Assembly: GCF_000517385.1 (NCBI RefSeq)
Contig: NZ_BAUW01000002.1
Location: 93,676 to 157,675, forward strand
Source of the DNA: Mesobacillus boroniphilus JCM 21738
Lineage (GTDB): Bacteria > Bacillota > Bacilli > Bacillales > Cytobacillaceae
DNA length: 64,000 nt
Direction of reading: 5' to 3'
In this document: positions 31,137 to 42,205 of the stretch, piece after piece
How the letters are laid out: each line of letters starts with the position of its first letter
How positions within the stretch are numbered: the stretch's first letter is position 1
Position numbers and translations under genes: made by a program
The notes under the pieces: model-generated
Seen by the model: only the letters and a program-made list of their open reading frames with translations
Databases searched by the model: none
Told to the model about the DNA's origin: nothing

Positions 31137-32413
31137 ATGGCTGTCATTTCAGAAAGTATCAAGGATATGAAAGGCTACAAGCTCCATATTGTCAAAACCG
31201 AAAAATTCAAGACGAATACAATTGTTTGGAAGATGAAGGCACCGCTTACCAGTGATGATGTAACGAAACGGGCACTGCTTCCGTACGTGCTCCAAAGCAG
31301 CTCCAAGGCTTACCCTACCACTTCAAAGTTTCGTTCCAATCTTGATGAGCTTTATGGTACAAATTTATATGTTGATGTTTCAAAAAAGGGAGAATATCAG
31401 GTCCTCAGTTTTTCATTGGAAATTGCTAATGAAAAGTTTTTAAGTGACCGTGATCCTTTACTGAAAAAAGGAATGCAATTAATGGCGGAAATATTGGTGA
31501 ATCCGCTTGCAGACAATGAAGCATTTGACAAAGAAACTGTCGAAAAGGAAAAACGAACGTTAAAGCAGCGTATCCAGGCTGTCTATGATGATAAAATGAG
31601 ATATTCGAATTTCAGACTCATCCAGGAAATGTGCAAGGATGAACCATATGCGCTCCATGTCAATGGGGAGATTGACCACATTCCGCAAATCGATGAGAAG
31701 AATCTTTATGAATACTATAAAAAAGCCTTTGCTGAAGATGAGCTTGACTTGTTCATTATCGGGGATGTTGAGGAGACAGAAGTCCAGACTATTGCCCAAG
31801 AACTCCTGCAATTTAACGAGCGCACACCGAAATTTGTTGAGCCTGCTAAAGATGCTCATGTCGAAGAGGAAATTGTCAAGGATCAGGAGGATGTCAAACA
31901 AGGGAAGCTGAATATAGGCTACAGAACAAATGTATTTTATGGTGATGACGATTATTATGCTCTCCAGGTTTTCAACGGGATTTTCGGAGGCTTTTCACAT
32001 TCCAAGCTTTTCTTGAATGTCCGGGAGAAAAATAGCCTTGCCTATTATGTCGCAAGCCGTCTTGAAAGCCATAAAGGTTTGATGATGGTTATGTCAGGCA
32101 TTGAATTTGAAAATTTCGAGCTGGCTGTAAAAATAATTCGTGAACAGATGGAAGCAATGCAAGCAGGCGATTTTACAGACCAGGAAATCGAACAGACAAA
32201 GGCAGTGATTGAAAACCAAATGCTTGAAACAATGGATACAGCAAGAGGATGGTAGAGGTCCTGTACCATAATGTTGTTTCTGGACAAAATGTCAGCCTCG
32301 ATGACTGGCTTCAAGGCATGAGTAAAACCACAAAAGAAGAAATCGTTGATGTAGCTAAAAAGGTTCAGCTTGATACGGTCTACTTCTTAACTGGATTGGA
32401 GGCGGACAAATAA
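31137..32413 (+). CDS. ymfF: M16-like protein YmfF, non-catalytic partner (frameshifted)
   Basis: Restored length about 425 residues. Peptidase M16-like fold; the HxxEH zinc motif is absent at the expected place (SSSKAYPTTSKFRSNLDELY instead), as in YmfF proteins, which pair with a catalytic YmfH-type subunit. The frame breaks near 32249: GCAAGAGGATGGTAG should be GCAAGAGGAATGGTA (ARGMVEVLYHNVV), one A missing. The restored stop overlaps the ymfH ATG (TAATG). AAGGAGG precedes the start. Confidence 0.88.
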
Positions 32414-33707
32414 TGGAGAAAATCACTTTTGAACAGCTTCAGGAAGAGATGTACTACGAAAAGCTGAATAATGGGCTTGATGTCTACATCCTTCCGAAAA
32501 AAGGCTTCAATAAAACATATGCTACTTTTACAACTAAATACGGGTCAATCGATAATCACTTCCTTCCGCCGGGAAAGGATGATTATGTGAAGGTGCCTGA
32601 TGGCATAGCCCATTTCCTTGAGCATAAATTGTTTGAGAAGGAAGATGGGGACGTGTTCCAGCAGTTCAGCAAACAGGGAGCATCTGCGAACGCTTTCACC
32701 TCCTTCACGAGGACAGCTTATTTGTTCTCCAGTACATCCAATGTTGAGAAAAACCTGGAGACGTTGATAGACTTTGTTCAGGAACCATATTTTACAGAGA
32801 AGACAGTTGAAAAGGAAAAGGGAATCATCGGGCAAGAAATCACAATGTACGATGATAACCCTGATTGGAGACTGTATTTTGGCCTAATCCAGAATATGTA
32901 TAAAAACCATCCGGTAAGCATTGATATCGCAGGTACGATCGAATCGATTTCCCATATTACGAAAGATATGCTGTATGAATGCTATGAAACCTTTTACCAT
33001 CCAAGCAATATGTTATTGTTCGTAGTTGGTCAAGTTAACCCTGATGAAATCATGGGCTTGATAAAAGAAAACCAGGGGAAGAAGGAATACAAAAACAAAC
33101 CGGAAATCAAGCGGGTATTTGATGAGGAACAGGCAGGGGTTGCGGAAAAGAAACAGGTCCTGAAAATGAATGTCCAGACGTCCAAGTGCCTTGTTGGCAT
33201 CAAGGCGGCTGACCCAACTGAGTCAGGCAAGGAGATGCTGAAAAAGGAGCTGTCAATCAATGTGATGCTTGATATTCTCTTTGGAAAGAGTTCTGAAAAC
33301 TACACCGAGTTATATGGCTCAGGTTGATTGATGATACGTTTTCCTACGATTATACAGAGGAGCATGGCTTTGGTTTTGCGATGGTTGGCGGTGATACGAA
33401 TGAGCCTGATGTCCTCGCCAGCAAGCTTGAAGAAATGCTGATGGATGCAAAAGCAGGCCGAGGGTTAACAGTTGAAAACCTTGAAAGGATGAAAAAGAAA
33501 AAAATAGGAGCATTTCTAAGGGCTGTTAATTCACCTGAATATATAGCGAACCAATTCACACGATATGCATTTAACGATATGAATCTATTTGATGTAGTTC
33601 CTGTCCTTGAAAGCTTGACACTGGACGATATCAAGAAGGGTGCTGACAAGCTGATTGCCGAAGAGCGGTTCACGGTTTGTCAGGTAGTCCCCAAGGATAA
33701 GAAATAG
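32413..33707 (+). CDS. ymfH: M16 family zinc protease YmfH (frameshifted)
   Basis: Restored length about 431 residues. Zinc motif HFLEH in GIAHFLEHKLFEKEDGD, with the distal glutamate in EKEKGIIGQEITMYDDNP. Likely the catalytic partner of YmfF. The frame breaks near 33324: GGCTCAGGTTGATT should be GGCTCAGGTTTGATT (GSGLIDDTFSYDY), one T missing. Substrate unknown. A terminator hairpin follows before ymfI. Confidence 0.9.
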
Positions 33708-33724
33708 CCAACCATTCAATAAGA

Positions 33725-33754
33725 TATGCGCCGGTCTTATCCGGCGCATTATTT
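33725..33754 (+). terminator. Hairpin between ymfH and ymfI
   Basis: ATGCGCCGG / CCGGCGCAT stem with TCTTAT loop; tail is only TATTTAA, so termination may be partial. Confidence 0.6.
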
Positions 33755-33779
33755 AATGAGGTATCTGGAGAGGAAGAAT

Positions 33780-34502
33780 ATGAAGAAATTCGCGCTCGTA
33801 ACTGGAGCAAGTGGAGCGATTGGCAACGCGATTTCCAAGAAGCTTGCGACAGAAGGTTATTCGCTTTACCTGCACTTTAATCAGAACGAAAAAAGAATGG
33901 AAGAACTTGTAGGCCAAATTGAACACTTTGGCGGCGAGTATATACCAATCAAGGCCAATCTGGCCTCAAAATCAGGATACTTGGAATTAGCTGCAAATAT
34001 CTTTTCGCTTGATGCAATTGTACATAATGCGGGTAATGCCTTATATGGTCTTGTTGAGGACTTAGAGGAAAATGATGCAGAGGAACTTATCCAGATTCAC
34101 CTTACGTCTCCGCTAATGCTGACGAAAAAGCTTATTCCTAAATTAAGGGCCAAGGGAAGCGGAAGTATCGTCATCGTGTCATCGATATGGGGACAGACAG
34201 GCGCATCCTATGAAGTAGCTTACTCTACTGTGAAGGGCGCGCAAATAGCCTTCGCCAAAGCCCTGAGCAAAGAGCTGGCAAGCTCCAATATTAGGGTGAA
34301 TGCCGTAGCGCCAGGTGCCATTCAAACCCCTATGGTTGAAGGATTCACCCATGAAGAGATTGCGGCTATCACCGAGGATATTCCATCAGGTCGTTTAGGA
34401 TCAGCTGAGGAAGTAGCAAGTGTTGTTGAATTCCTGTTATCTGTAAAGTCTTCCTATATAACTGGACAGGTCCTGGCAGTGAATGGTGGCTGGTTAACCT
34501 GA
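33780..34502 (+). CDS. ymfI: Short-chain dehydrogenase/reductase YmfI
   Basis: 240 residues. Classical SDR: NAD(P) loop TGASGAIGNAI, the NAG motif in IVHNAGNAL, catalytic serine (IVIVSSIWGQ) and YSTVK pair. Similar to FabG-type reductases; the natural substrate is not known. ATG at 33780 with AGAGGAAG; an earlier in-frame start at 33726 lies within the hairpin. Follows ymfFH as in B. subtilis. Confidence 0.92.
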   Translation: MKKFALVTGASGAIGNAISKKLATEGYSLYLHFNQNEKRMEELVGQIEHFGGEYIPIKANLASKSGYLELAANIFSLDAIVHNAGNALYGLVEDLEENDAEELIQIHLTSPLMLTKKLIPKLRAKGSGSIVIVSSIWGQTGASYEVAYSTVKGAQIAFAKALSKELASSNIRVNAVAPGAIQTPMVEGFTHEEIAAITEDIPSGRLGSAEEVASVVEFLLSVKSSYITGQVLAVNGGWLT

Positions 34503-34603
34503 CGGTTATGTGACAATTTTTCAAAACATGTATTGGAATGAATAATAATTGTCGTACGTATGCAAAATAACCTTGTACTATTTTAGACAAGGAGGTTGTC
34601 AAT

Positions 34604-34861
34604 ATGTCCGTATTGGATAATTGGAATCAGTGGAAGGATTTCTTGGGAGACCGCCTTCATCAGGCGCAGGACCAGGGGATGAATAAAGAAGTTATGGGAG
34701 ACCTTGCCTACCAAATCGGGGACTATCTTGCCAAGAATGTCGACGCTAAAAATGAGCAGGAAAGAGTCCTTGCAGACCTTTGGTCAGTTGCAAGCCCTGA
34801 CGAACAACATGCCATCGCTACAATGATGGTTAAACTTGTACAGAACAACGGCACAAATTAA
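34604..34861 (+). CDS. ymfJ: DUF3243 protein YmfJ
   Basis: 85 residues, mostly helical and acidic, with the SVLDNWNQWKDFLGDRLHQ start and YLAKNVDAKNEQERVLADLW stretch of the DUF3243/YmfJ family. Function unknown. Strong AAGGAGG ribosome binding site; own transcription unit closed by a terminator. Confidence 0.9.
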   Translation: MSVLDNWNQWKDFLGDRLHQAQDQGMNKEVMGDLAYQIGDYLAKNVDAKNEQERVLADLWSVASPDEQHAIATMMVKLVQNNGTN

Positions 34862-34872
34862 TATGTAAGATT

Positions 34873-34907
34873 TGAGAGGGGACTGCCAGATTCCTCTCTT
34901 TTTTTAT
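34873..34907 (+). terminator. Intrinsic terminator after ymfJ
   Basis: Imperfect GAGAGGGGA / TTCCTCTC stem followed by seven T. Confidence 0.7.
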
Positions 34908-35067
34908 TTGCACGTCTTTGAAAAAGGCACATAAGCGTAGGTTTCTTTTACTTTTGACTTCTGGCTTGTTTTTCCTTTCATCTTCCTTGAAAATCATATA
35001 ATATAGTAGCTAGATATTTGATGTCAAAATGTGTCGCAATCAAGTGACCTTATAGCAGAGGGGGAGA

Positions 35068-35862
35068 ATGATGGAAAAGAAAGAATGGTACTTGGAATAT
35101 GAAATAGTAATTAACCGTCCAGGACTGCTAGGTGATATATCCTCTTTGCTTGGTATGCTGTCAATCAACATTGTTACGATCAATGGAGTCGATGAAGGTA
35201 GACGTGGTCTGTTGATCCTTGCCAAAGATGATGACCAAATTGATCGTTTAGAGTCAATTTTGAATACAATGGATACAATAAGGGTAATTAAAATCCGTGA
35301 ACCCAAGCTTCGTGACCGAATGGCTGTCAGACACGGCAGATATATACAGCGTGACGCAGATGATAAAAAAACATTCCGCTTTGTAAGGGATGAACTTGGA
35401 CTACTCGTTGATTTTATGGCAGAATTGTTTAAGCAGGAGGGGCACAAGCTGATTGGCATCCGTGGTATGCCGCGAGTTGGCAAGACCGAATCGGTTGTGG
35501 CTTCTAGTGTTTGTGCAAATAAACGCTGGTTGTTTGTTTCTTCAACATTATTGAAACAGACAATCCGGAATCAATTGATTGAAGATGAATACAATGCAGA
35601 AAACCTATTTATCATTGACGGAATCGTTTCCACAAGGAGGGCAAATGAAAAGCACTGGCAGCTTGTCAGGGAAATTATGCGCCTGCCTGCTGTAAAGGTT
35701 GTGGAACATCCGGATATTTTTGTCCAAAACACGGAATATACGTTGGATGACTTTGATTATATTATTGAACTTCGGAATAACCCTGATGAAGAAATCGTTT
35801 ATGACATGGTTCAGAAGAATCACATGTTCACCGATTCTGATTTTGGAGGATTTGATTTTTAA
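35068..35862 (+). CDS. ymfK: DUF3388 protein YmfK
   Basis: 264 residues. The N-terminal ~80 residues resemble an ACT fold (YEIVINRPGLLGDISSLLGM, typical of ACT ligand domains); the C-terminal part is the DUF3388 region with a possible nucleotide-binding stretch GMPRVGKTESVV. Function unknown. A second ATG at 35071 is equally possible. It precedes ymfM by 20 bases, as in B. subtilis. Confidence 0.88.
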   Translation: MMEKKEWYLEYEIVINRPGLLGDISSLLGMLSINIVTINGVDEGRRGLLILAKDDDQIDRLESILNTMDTIRVIKIREPKLRDRMAVRHGRYIQRDADDKKTFRFVRDELGLLVDFMAELFKQEGHKLIGIRGMPRVGKTESVVASSVCANKRWLFVSSTLLKQTIRNQLIEDEYNAENLFIIDGIVSTRRANEKHWQLVREIMRLPAVKVVEHPDIFVQNTEYTLDDFDYIIELRNNPDEEIVYDMVQKNHMFTDSDFGGFDF

Positions 35863-35882
35863 CAGTATTGGAAGGTGTTATC

Positions 35883-36767
35883 GTGACTGAGTTAGGAAAT
35901 ATATTAAAGGAAGCACGTGAAGCTAAGGGCCTCAGCCTGGACGAACTGCAGTCCATCACGAAAATACAGAAGCGCTACCTTCTTGGGATCGAAGAAGGCA
36001 ATTATTCAATGATGCCAGGAAAGTTCTATGTCCGTGCATTCATTAAACAATATGCTGAAGCTGTGGGGCTTGATCCAGAACAGCTGTTTGAGCAGCACAA
36101 AAATGAAATTCCATCTACATATAACGAAGAGCTGCCAGAGCAGCTTTCCCGTGTCCAGTCGAGGAGGAGTCTGTCACCTGATACTTCGAAAGTCTTGGAC
36201 TTCTTGCCGAAACTATTAATTGCCCTATTCATGATTGGTGCCATTGCCCTTATTTGGTATCTGATTGTCAAAAGTGCTGGAGATGATGCGGAACAGCCAG
36301 CAAATACAGACAAGAGCAAAACGAACATTGAAGAGCCTCAAAACTTTGCAGATGATAGCGGCGACGAGGGTGCAGGCGAGGAAGAAGATCCACCTGAGGA
36401 AGAAGAACCAGCCGAAGAGGAAGCTGAGCCTGAAACTCCTGCACAGGAGCTTACAGTCGCATCGAACAGCGGCAGCAACACGGTTTATGAATTGAAGAAT
36501 ACAGACAAGTTCGTCGTGAAGGTAGTTTCTTTAGGCAGGACATGGGTTAGTGTTAAAAACGGGACAGGCAAGATTTATTTTGGTGAAGAGTTGAATAAAG
36601 ATGCCAAAGTCAGCCAGACCGCTGACCTGACAAACGATACTCAGGCTTTGATAAAAGTCGGCTTTGCTCCAGATACCGAAATATATGTAAATGATCAGAA
36701 GCTGGAATATGCAATTTCCCCTGCAGACGCTACGACACAGAATATAACCATCAATTTTGTTAAGTAA
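35883..36767 (+). CDS. ymfM: RodZ-like membrane protein YmfM
   Basis: 294 residues. N-terminal helix-turn-helix (LGNILKEAREAKGLSLDELQ, about residues 1-70), a single membrane segment (LLIALFMIGAIALIWYLIV, about 106-124), a Glu/Pro-rich linker, and a C-terminal DUF4115 beta domain. This is the architecture of RodZ, which links MreB to the cell envelope. GTG at 35883 follows GGAAGGTGTT; the upstream TTG at 35868 is less likely. A hairpin follows. Confidence 0.9.
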   Translation: MTELGNILKEAREAKGLSLDELQSITKIQKRYLLGIEEGNYSMMPGKFYVRAFIKQYAEAVGLDPEQLFEQHKNEIPSTYNEELPEQLSRVQSRRSLSPDTSKVLDFLPKLLIALFMIGAIALIWYLIVKSAGDDAEQPANTDKSKTNIEEPQNFADDSGDEGAGEEEDPPEEEEPAEEEAEPETPAQELTVASNSGSNTVYELKNTDKFVVKVVSLGRTWVSVKNGTGKIYFGEELNKDAKVSQTADLTNDTQALIKVGFAPDTEIYVNDQKLEYAISPADATTQNITINFVK

Positions 36768-36781
36768 GGTTTAATTCTATT

Positions 36782-36809
36782 GCCCGTATGGACTTTTGTT
36801 TATACGGGC
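36782..36809 (+). terminator. Hairpin after ymfM
   Basis: GCCCGTAT / ATACGGGC 8-bp stem with a 12-base loop; the T tail is weak. Confidence 0.5.
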
Positions 36810-36912
36810 TAAAATTATAATAGGCATATTAAATGACGATTTATACATATTGGATATAATGAAAGAAGTCAAAATTAATGACTTTGTAATTTTTCATCTG
36901 GAGGAAAAGAAT

Positions 36913-37491
36913 ATGAACTTGCCAAATAAAATTACGGTTTCACGAATTTTATTGATTCCGTTATTCATGATCATCATGATTGTTCCATTTTCATGGGGGG
37001 AAATCTCCCTTCTTGGTACAACAATGCCAGTCACTCATTTTGTAGGAGCGCTAATATATATTTTTGCATCTGTGACGGATTGGGTTGACGGCTATCTGGC
37101 ACGAAAGCACAATTTGGTTACGAATCTTGGGAAATTCCTTGATCCGCTTGCAGATAAATTGCTTGTTTCTTCTGCATTGATTGTATTGGTTGAGCTTGGT
37201 TTTGCTCCTGCGTGGATTGTTATCATTATCATCAGCCGGGAGTTTGCCGTAACAGGACTTCGTTTACTGCTCGCAGGCGGCGGTGAGGTTGTTGCCGCAA
37301 AAATGCCTGGAAAAATCAAAATGTGGGCACAAACAGTGGCAATTTCAGCGTTGTTGCTGCACAACATCATTTTTGAAGCATTCTCCATTCCATTTGCGGA
37401 TATCGCATTATGGGTGGCAATGTTCTTTACAATTTGGTCTGGATGGGATTATTTCGCTAAAAATATGCAAGTATTCCGTAATTCCAAATAA
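36913..37491 (+). CDS. pgsA: CDP-diacylglycerol-glycerol-3-phosphate 3-phosphatidyltransferase
   Basis: 192 residues, the usual length. Integral membrane enzyme that makes phosphatidylglycerophosphate. The CDP-alcohol phosphotransferase signature is spread over VTDWVDGYLAR and GKFLDPLADK. Five or so hydrophobic segments. ATG at 36913 follows GGAGGAAAAG; translation from 36796 would add unrelated residues. It is 24 bases from cinA, conserved order pgsA-cinA-recA. Confidence 0.96.
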   Translation: MNLPNKITVSRILLIPLFMIIMIVPFSWGEISLLGTTMPVTHFVGALIYIFASVTDWVDGYLARKHNLVTNLGKFLDPLADKLLVSSALIVLVELGFAPAWIVIIIISREFAVTGLRLLLAGGGEVVAAKMPGKIKMWAQTVAISALLLHNIIFEAFSIPFADIALWVAMFFTIWSGWDYFAKNMQVFRNSK

Positions 37492-37515
37492 TTGATTTTG
37501 TCAGGGGGACAAGAA

Positions 37516-38766
37516 ATGAATGCCGAAATCATTGCTGTGGGAACTGAATTGCTCCTTGGGCAAATCGTCAATACAAACGCCAGATTCCTTTCCAGGCAGC
37601 TTGCCGATCTGGGAATCAATGTATTCTACCATACAGTCGTCGGGGATAATCCTGATCGATTGAAGAGCGCGATGGAAATTGCTCGGGAACGCGCGAACCT
37701 GATTATCTTCACTGGCGGATTAGGTCCAACGAAAGACGACCTGACAAAAGATACAATTGCTGGTCAGCTTGGTAAGCAGCTTGTTCTTGATGAAGAAGCC
37801 ATGAGGTCCATCGAATTATATTTTGAAAAAACGAACAGGGTAATGACTAAAAATAACAGGAAGCAAGCTCTCGTGATTGAGGGATCAACCGTCCTGAAAA
37901 ATGAACATGGCATGGCTCCGGGAATGTTCCTGACAGCAGCAGACAACAAGTTCATGCTTCTGCCGGGACCACCGTCCGAGATGGAGCCAATGTTCTTGAA
38001 ATATGGCCAGCCGGCTTTAGAGGGCATGACCGGCAAACAGTCTAAAATTGAATCGAGGGTCCTGCGGTTTTTTGGAATCGGCGAGGCAGCCCTTGAATCT
38101 GAAATAGAAGATTTGATAGACCAGCAGAGCAATCCAACCATCGCTCCTTTGGCTGGTGACGGTGAAGTTACACTGAGGCTTACGGCCAGAGATGATTCCA
38201 AGGACACAGCACAAGCATTGATTGATAAAGTGGAAGCAGAAATCATGGACAGAGTCGGTGAGTATTTTTATGGTTATGACGAAACTTCGTTAATGATCGA
38301 GCTTTCGAAACTGTTGAGAAACAAAAACTTGACCCTATCAGCGGCTGAAAGCTTGACAGGCGGAATGTTCCAGCAGGAATTGACTTCAATCTCCGGTGCA
38401 AGCAGCCTTTTCAAAGGTGGCTTAGTTTGTTACTCGAATGAAGCCAAAATAGGACTTGTTAAGGTTAATCCGGAAACGATTGAGAAGTATGGGGCTGTTA
38501 GTGGTGAATGTGCGGAAGAACTAGCAATGAATGCTGCAGCACTTACAAACTCTGACATCGGCATTAGTTTTACCGGAGTAGCTGGTCCCGATAGCCTGGA
38601 AGGCCATCCACCAGGGACGGTATTTATCGGGCTCCTCGTAAAAGGCCAGCCAGTCCATTCAGAAAAACTTAGCCTGAGTGGCTCCCGCACCGATATCAGG
38701 AAGAGGGCTGTAAAGTTTGGCTGCCAGATTATAATTAATAGATTATCAGGAACACGGAAGCAATAG
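37516..38766 (+). CDS. cinA: CinA-like protein (competence/damage-inducible)
   Basis: 416 residues. N-terminal MoCF-like domain ([34 protein letters not shown]) and C-terminal CinA domain ([20 protein letters not shown]), the latter with NMN deamidase activity in several bacteria. ATG at 37516 after GGGGGACAAG. It lies upstream of recA, and a terminator hairpin separates the two. Confidence 0.95.
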   Translation: MNAEIIAVGTELLLGQIVNTNARFLSRQLADLGINVFYHTVVGDNPDRLKSAMEIARERANLIIFTGGLGPTKDDLTKDTIAGQLGKQLVLDEEAMRSIELYFEKTNRVMTKNNRKQALVIEGSTVLKNEHGMAPGMFLTAADNKFMLLPGPPSEMEPMFLKYGQPALEGMTGKQSKIESRVLRFFGIGEAALESEIEDLIDQQSNPTIAPLAGDGEVTLRLTARDDSKDTAQALIDKVEAEIMDRVGEYFYGYDETSLMIELSKLLRNKNLTLSAAESLTGGMFQQELTSISGASSLFKGGLVCYSNEAKIGLVKVNPETIEKYGAVSGECAEELAMNAAALTNSDIGISFTGVAGPDSLEGHPPGTVFIGLLVKGQPVHSEKLSLSGSRTDIRKRAVKFGCQIIINRLSGTRKQ

Positions 38767-38786
38767 TTTCCGTGTTTTACTTTTTA
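38751..38786 (+). terminator. Intrinsic terminator after cinA
   Basis: AACACGGAA / TTCCGTGTT stem spanning the stop codon, followed by T-rich sequence. Confidence 0.75.
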
Positions 38787-38932
38787 TTATTAAAAAACGA
38801 TCCTGCATCCAACCATTCTTAAATAGAAAGATTTCTTGCGAAAATCCTGTTTTAAAGGGTATAGTCTGTAAAAAAACTAGTGAAACATTCACGTAAAATT
38901 CAATTTTATCAATTTCCCGTGGTCTAAAAAAA

Positions 38933-38983
38933 CGAATAAATGTTCGATTTTTAATAGACAAACACCCTGGAAAAAGGTATAGT
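38933..38983 (+). promoter_or_regulatory. LexA (SOS) box and promoter of recA
   Basis: CGAATAAATGTTCG (38933-38946) matches the Bacillus SOS consensus CGAACRNRYGTTYG with one mismatch. Just downstream TAGACA (38955-38960), a 17-base spacer and TATAGT (38978-38983) form a good sigma-A promoter. LexA bound at the box would block the -35 region, so recA is expected to be DNA-damage inducible. Confidence 0.85.
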
Positions 38984-39059
38984 AATAGTAGGCTTTAAAT
39001 AAGTGATTTGCGGCCAAGCAGTATGCTGGTTCGTTTTTATATAATAAGGAGGAATTTGA

Positions 39060-40106
39060 GTGAGTGATCGTCAAGCTGCCTTAGATATGGCGTTAAAACA
39101 AATTGAAAAGCAATTTGGTAAAGGCTCAGTTATGAAATTAGGAGAGAAGACAGATACAAAGATTTCTACTTCTCCAAGCGGATCCCTTGCGCTGGATGCT
39201 GCACTGGGAATAGGCGGATATCCTCGCGGACGTGTTATTGAAATCTACGGACCTGAGAGTTCAGGTAAGACAACTGTTGCTCTTCATGCGATCGCAGAAG
39301 TACAGGCTAATGGCGGTCAGGCGGCATTCATTGACGCTGAACATGCTCTTGATCCTGTATATGCACAGAACCTTGGTGTAAATATCGATGAACTTCTTCT
39401 TTCACAGCCGGACACAGGAGAACAGGCTTTGGAAATCGCAGAAGCGCTTGTGCGAAGTGGAGCAATTGATATTATTGTAGTTGACTCCGTTGCAGCCCTT
39501 GTTCCAAAGGCTGAAATTGAAGGTGAGATGGGTGATGCCCACGTTGGTCTTCAGGCTCGTTTGATGTCTCAGGCATTGCGTAAGCTTTCAGGTGCAATCA
39601 ACAAATCAAAGACTCTCGCTATCTTCATTAACCAGATTCGTGAAAAAGTCGGTGTTATGTTCGGTAACCCTGAAACAACACCTGGCGGACGTGCTCTGAA
39701 ATTCTATTCAAGTGTACGTCTTGAAGTGCGTCGTGCTGAAACACTTAAGCAGGGCAATGACATGGTCGGTAACAAAACAAGGATCAAAGTTGTAAAGAAC
39801 AAGGTTGCACCTCCGTTCCGTACAGCGGAAGTGGATATCATGTACGGTGAAGGGATTTCCCAAGAGGGGGAAATCATCGATATGGGATCAGACCTTGATA
39901 TCGTTGATAAGAGCGGTTCCTGGTATTCCTATAATGGTGAGCGTCTTGGACAGGGAAGGGAAAACGCAAAGATGTTCCTTAAAGAAAACCCGTCCATCCG
40001 TCTGGAAATCAAGCAGAAAATCCGTAATCACTACGGTCTTGATGGCGGTTTTACGGTAACTGAAACTGAAACTGATGAAGACCAGGAAGAACTCAAATTG
40101 GATTAA
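39060..40106 (+). CDS. recA: Recombinase RecA
   Basis: 348 residues, intact. Forms filaments on single-stranded DNA for strand exchange and stimulates LexA self-cleavage. Walker [10 protein letters not shown], Walker [12 protein letters not shown], and the [14 protein letters not shown] loop are present; the acidic tail ([15 protein letters not shown]) is typical. GTG start with AAGGAGG. Preceded by an SOS box and followed by a strong hairpin. Confidence 0.98.
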   Translation: MSDRQAALDMALKQIEKQFGKGSVMKLGEKTDTKISTSPSGSLALDAALGIGGYPRGRVIEIYGPESSGKTTVALHAIAEVQANGGQAAFIDAEHALDPVYAQNLGVNIDELLLSQPDTGEQALEIAEALVRSGAIDIIVVDSVAALVPKAEIEGEMGDAHVGLQARLMSQALRKLSGAINKSKTLAIFINQIREKVGVMFGNPETTPGGRALKFYSSVRLEVRRAETLKQGNDMVGNKTRIKVVKNKVAPPFRTAEVDIMYGEGISQEGEIIDMGSDLDIVDKSGSWYSYNGERLGQGRENAKMFLKENPSIRLEIKQKIRNHYGLDGGFTVTETETDEDQEELKLD

Positions 40107-40124
40107 TAGATTAGCTATGTTTAT

Positions 40125-40159
40125 AAACAAGGTCTCCTGAAAGCCAGGAGACCTTGTTT
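40125..40159 (+). terminator. Terminator hairpin after recA
   Basis: Perfect 15-bp stem AAACAAGGTCTCCTG / CAGGAGACCTTGTTT with a 5-base loop. Bases 40160-40420 hold no gene; AT-rich, likely the rny promoter region. Confidence 0.85.
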
Positions 40160-40434
40160 GTGCATATTCTTAAAGTGAAGCGGCCGGAACGAAAATCAAC
40201 CGACGCAGCACAAAAATAAGAATTGATTGAATAATTAATCAAACCGATAGAATCCTTGCAGGACAAACCCTTGACAATAAAATTTGACAGCTTTACAATT
40301 AAAAATGTATATTTTATATTTTCATGGTATTAAAAACGTTTAAAAGCATTTGAGCTGTATATTGATGCTTGTAACAATGTACATGCCGACACTTTAAAAA
40401 ACGTAACACAAGTTCATAGCAAGAGGAGGTGAAA

Positions 40435-42000
40435 ATGATGGATCTAATTATTTCAATCATCTCCATTTTGCTTGGCCTATTCGTCGGTGCAGTTGTTGGC
40501 TATTTTTATCGTAAATCCGTTGCGGAAGCAAAAATTGCAGGTGCTAAAAACGCCGCAGAACAAATTGTTGAAGATGCGAAGCGTGAAGCAGAGGCTATGA
40601 AAAAAGAATCCCTGCTGGAGGCTAAGGATGAAAATCACAAACTGCGTACAGAAGCAGAGCGTGAAATTCGTGAACGAAGAAATGAACTGCAAAAACAAGA
40701 AAATCGTTTATTGCAAAAAGAGGAGAATCTTGATCGCAAAGATGAGTCGTTGAACAAACGTGAGAATCTTTTAGAGAAAAAAGATGATGCTCTTTCCAGA
40801 AGACAACAGCATATTGAAGAGATGGAAAGCAAAGTGGACGAGATGGTACGAAATCAGCAGACTGAACTAGAACGCATCTCGGGCTTAACGCGTGATGAGG
40901 CTAAATCCATCATTTTGGAGCGAACTGAGCAAGAACTTGCTCACGAAATTGCACTAATGATTAAGGAAAACGAAAACAGGGCGAAAGAAGAATCCGATAA
41001 GAAAGCGAAAGAAGTACTTTCACTGGCCATTCAAAGATGTGCAGCAGATCATGTTGCTGAAACGACTGTATCAGTCGTAAATCTTCCGAATGATGAAATG
41101 AAAGGGCGTATTATCGGGCGCGAGGGACGGAATATCCGCACCCTGGAAACGTTGACGGGAATTGATCTCATTATTGATGACACTCCAGAAGCCGTTATCC
41201 TTTCTGGATTTGACCCAATCAGACGTGAAACAGCCCGTCTAGCTCTAGAGAAGCTTGTCCAGGATGGACGTATTCACCCGGCTCGAATTGAAGAAATGGT
41301 TGAGAAAGCACGCCGTGAAGTAGATGAACACATTCGTGAGGTTGGGGAACAGACTACCTTCGAAGTTGGAGTGCACGGACTGCATCCGGATCTTATTAAA
41401 GTTCTTGGCCGCTTGAAATATCGTACAAGCTATGGACAGAATGTACTTAAGCATTCAATGGAAGTAGCCCAATTGTCCGGATTGCTTGCAGCAGAGCTAG
41501 GTGAAGATGAGACATTGGCTCGCCGCGCAGGACTCCTGCATGATATCGGAAAGGCGATTGACCACGAGGTAGAAGGAAGCCACGTTGAAATTGGCGTTGA
41601 GCTAGCTACTAAGTATAAGGAACATCCTGTTGTTATCAACAGCATTGCTTCCCACCATGGTGATACGGAGCCAACTTCGATTATTGCAGTACTTGTTGCT
41701 GCTGCTGATGCATTGTCAGCTGCAAGGCCTGGCGCTCGCAGCGAAGCTCTTGAAAACTATATCCGCCGTCTTGAAAGGCTGGAAGAGATTTCTGAATCCT
41801 ATGAAGGAGTCGAAAAATCATTTGCAATTCAGGCGGGTAGAGAAATCAGGATCATGGTTAAGCCTGATCAAATCGATGACTTGCAGGCACACCGCCTCGC
41901 ACGTGATATTCGAAAGAAAATCGAGGAAGAGCTCGATTATCCTGGACATATCAAAGTAACAGTCATCCGTGAGACACGGGCAGTTGAATATGCAAAATAA
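40435..42000 (+). CDS. rny: Ribonuclease Y
   Basis: 521 residues (520 if the next ATG is used). Membrane-anchored endoribonuclease that starts much mRNA decay. N-terminal membrane helix ([17 protein letters not shown]), long coiled coil (about residues 30-190, Glu/Lys-rich), KH domain ([13 protein letters not shown]), and HD domain ([17 protein letters not shown]). AGAGGAGGTG ribosome binding site. ymdB follows, as in B. subtilis. Confidence 0.97.
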   Translation: MMDLIISIISILLGLFVGAVVGYFYRKSVAEAKIAGAKNAAEQIVEDAKREAEAMKKESLLEAKDENHKLRTEAEREIRERRNELQKQENRLLQKEENLDRKDESLNKRENLLEKKDDALSRRQQHIEEMESKVDEMVRNQQTELERISGLTRDEAKSIILERTEQELAHEIALMIKENENRAKEESDKKAKEVLSLAIQRCAADHVAETTVSVVNLPNDEMKGRIIGREGRNIRTLETLTGIDLIIDDTPEAVILSGFDPIRRETARLALEKLVQDGRIHPARIEEMVEKARREVDEHIREVGEQTTFEVGVHGLHPDLIKVLGRLKYRTSYGQNVLKHSMEVAQLSGLLAAELGEDETLARRAGLLHDIGKAIDHEVEGSHVEIGVELATKYKEHPVVINSIASHHGDTEPTSIIAVLVAAADALSAARPGARSEALENYIRRLERLEEISESYEGVEKSFAIQAGREIRIMVKPDQIDDLQAHRLARDIRKKIEEELDYPGHIKVTVIRETRAVEYAK

Positions 42001-42026
42001 AGCGGTGCTTCGGCGCCGCTTTTTAT
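41999..42026 (+). terminator. Intrinsic terminator after rny
   Basis: AGCGGTGC / GCGCCGCT stem with TTCG loop, T5 tail. Confidence 0.85.
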
Positions 42027-42205
42027 ATTGGCCGATAAACTCCAATGATTTTCCCCTAATCTCTATGTTATGATACAATTTTATCAAATGGCTGCTTTAA
42101 TACTGGTTATTGCTTTCGAAGGCTTATATAAGTAGAAGAAAGCGATAAAGTTTACGAAAAGAGCCTACCTAAATAACTTATTTTAAAGACAGGAATGTGA
42201 ATGCA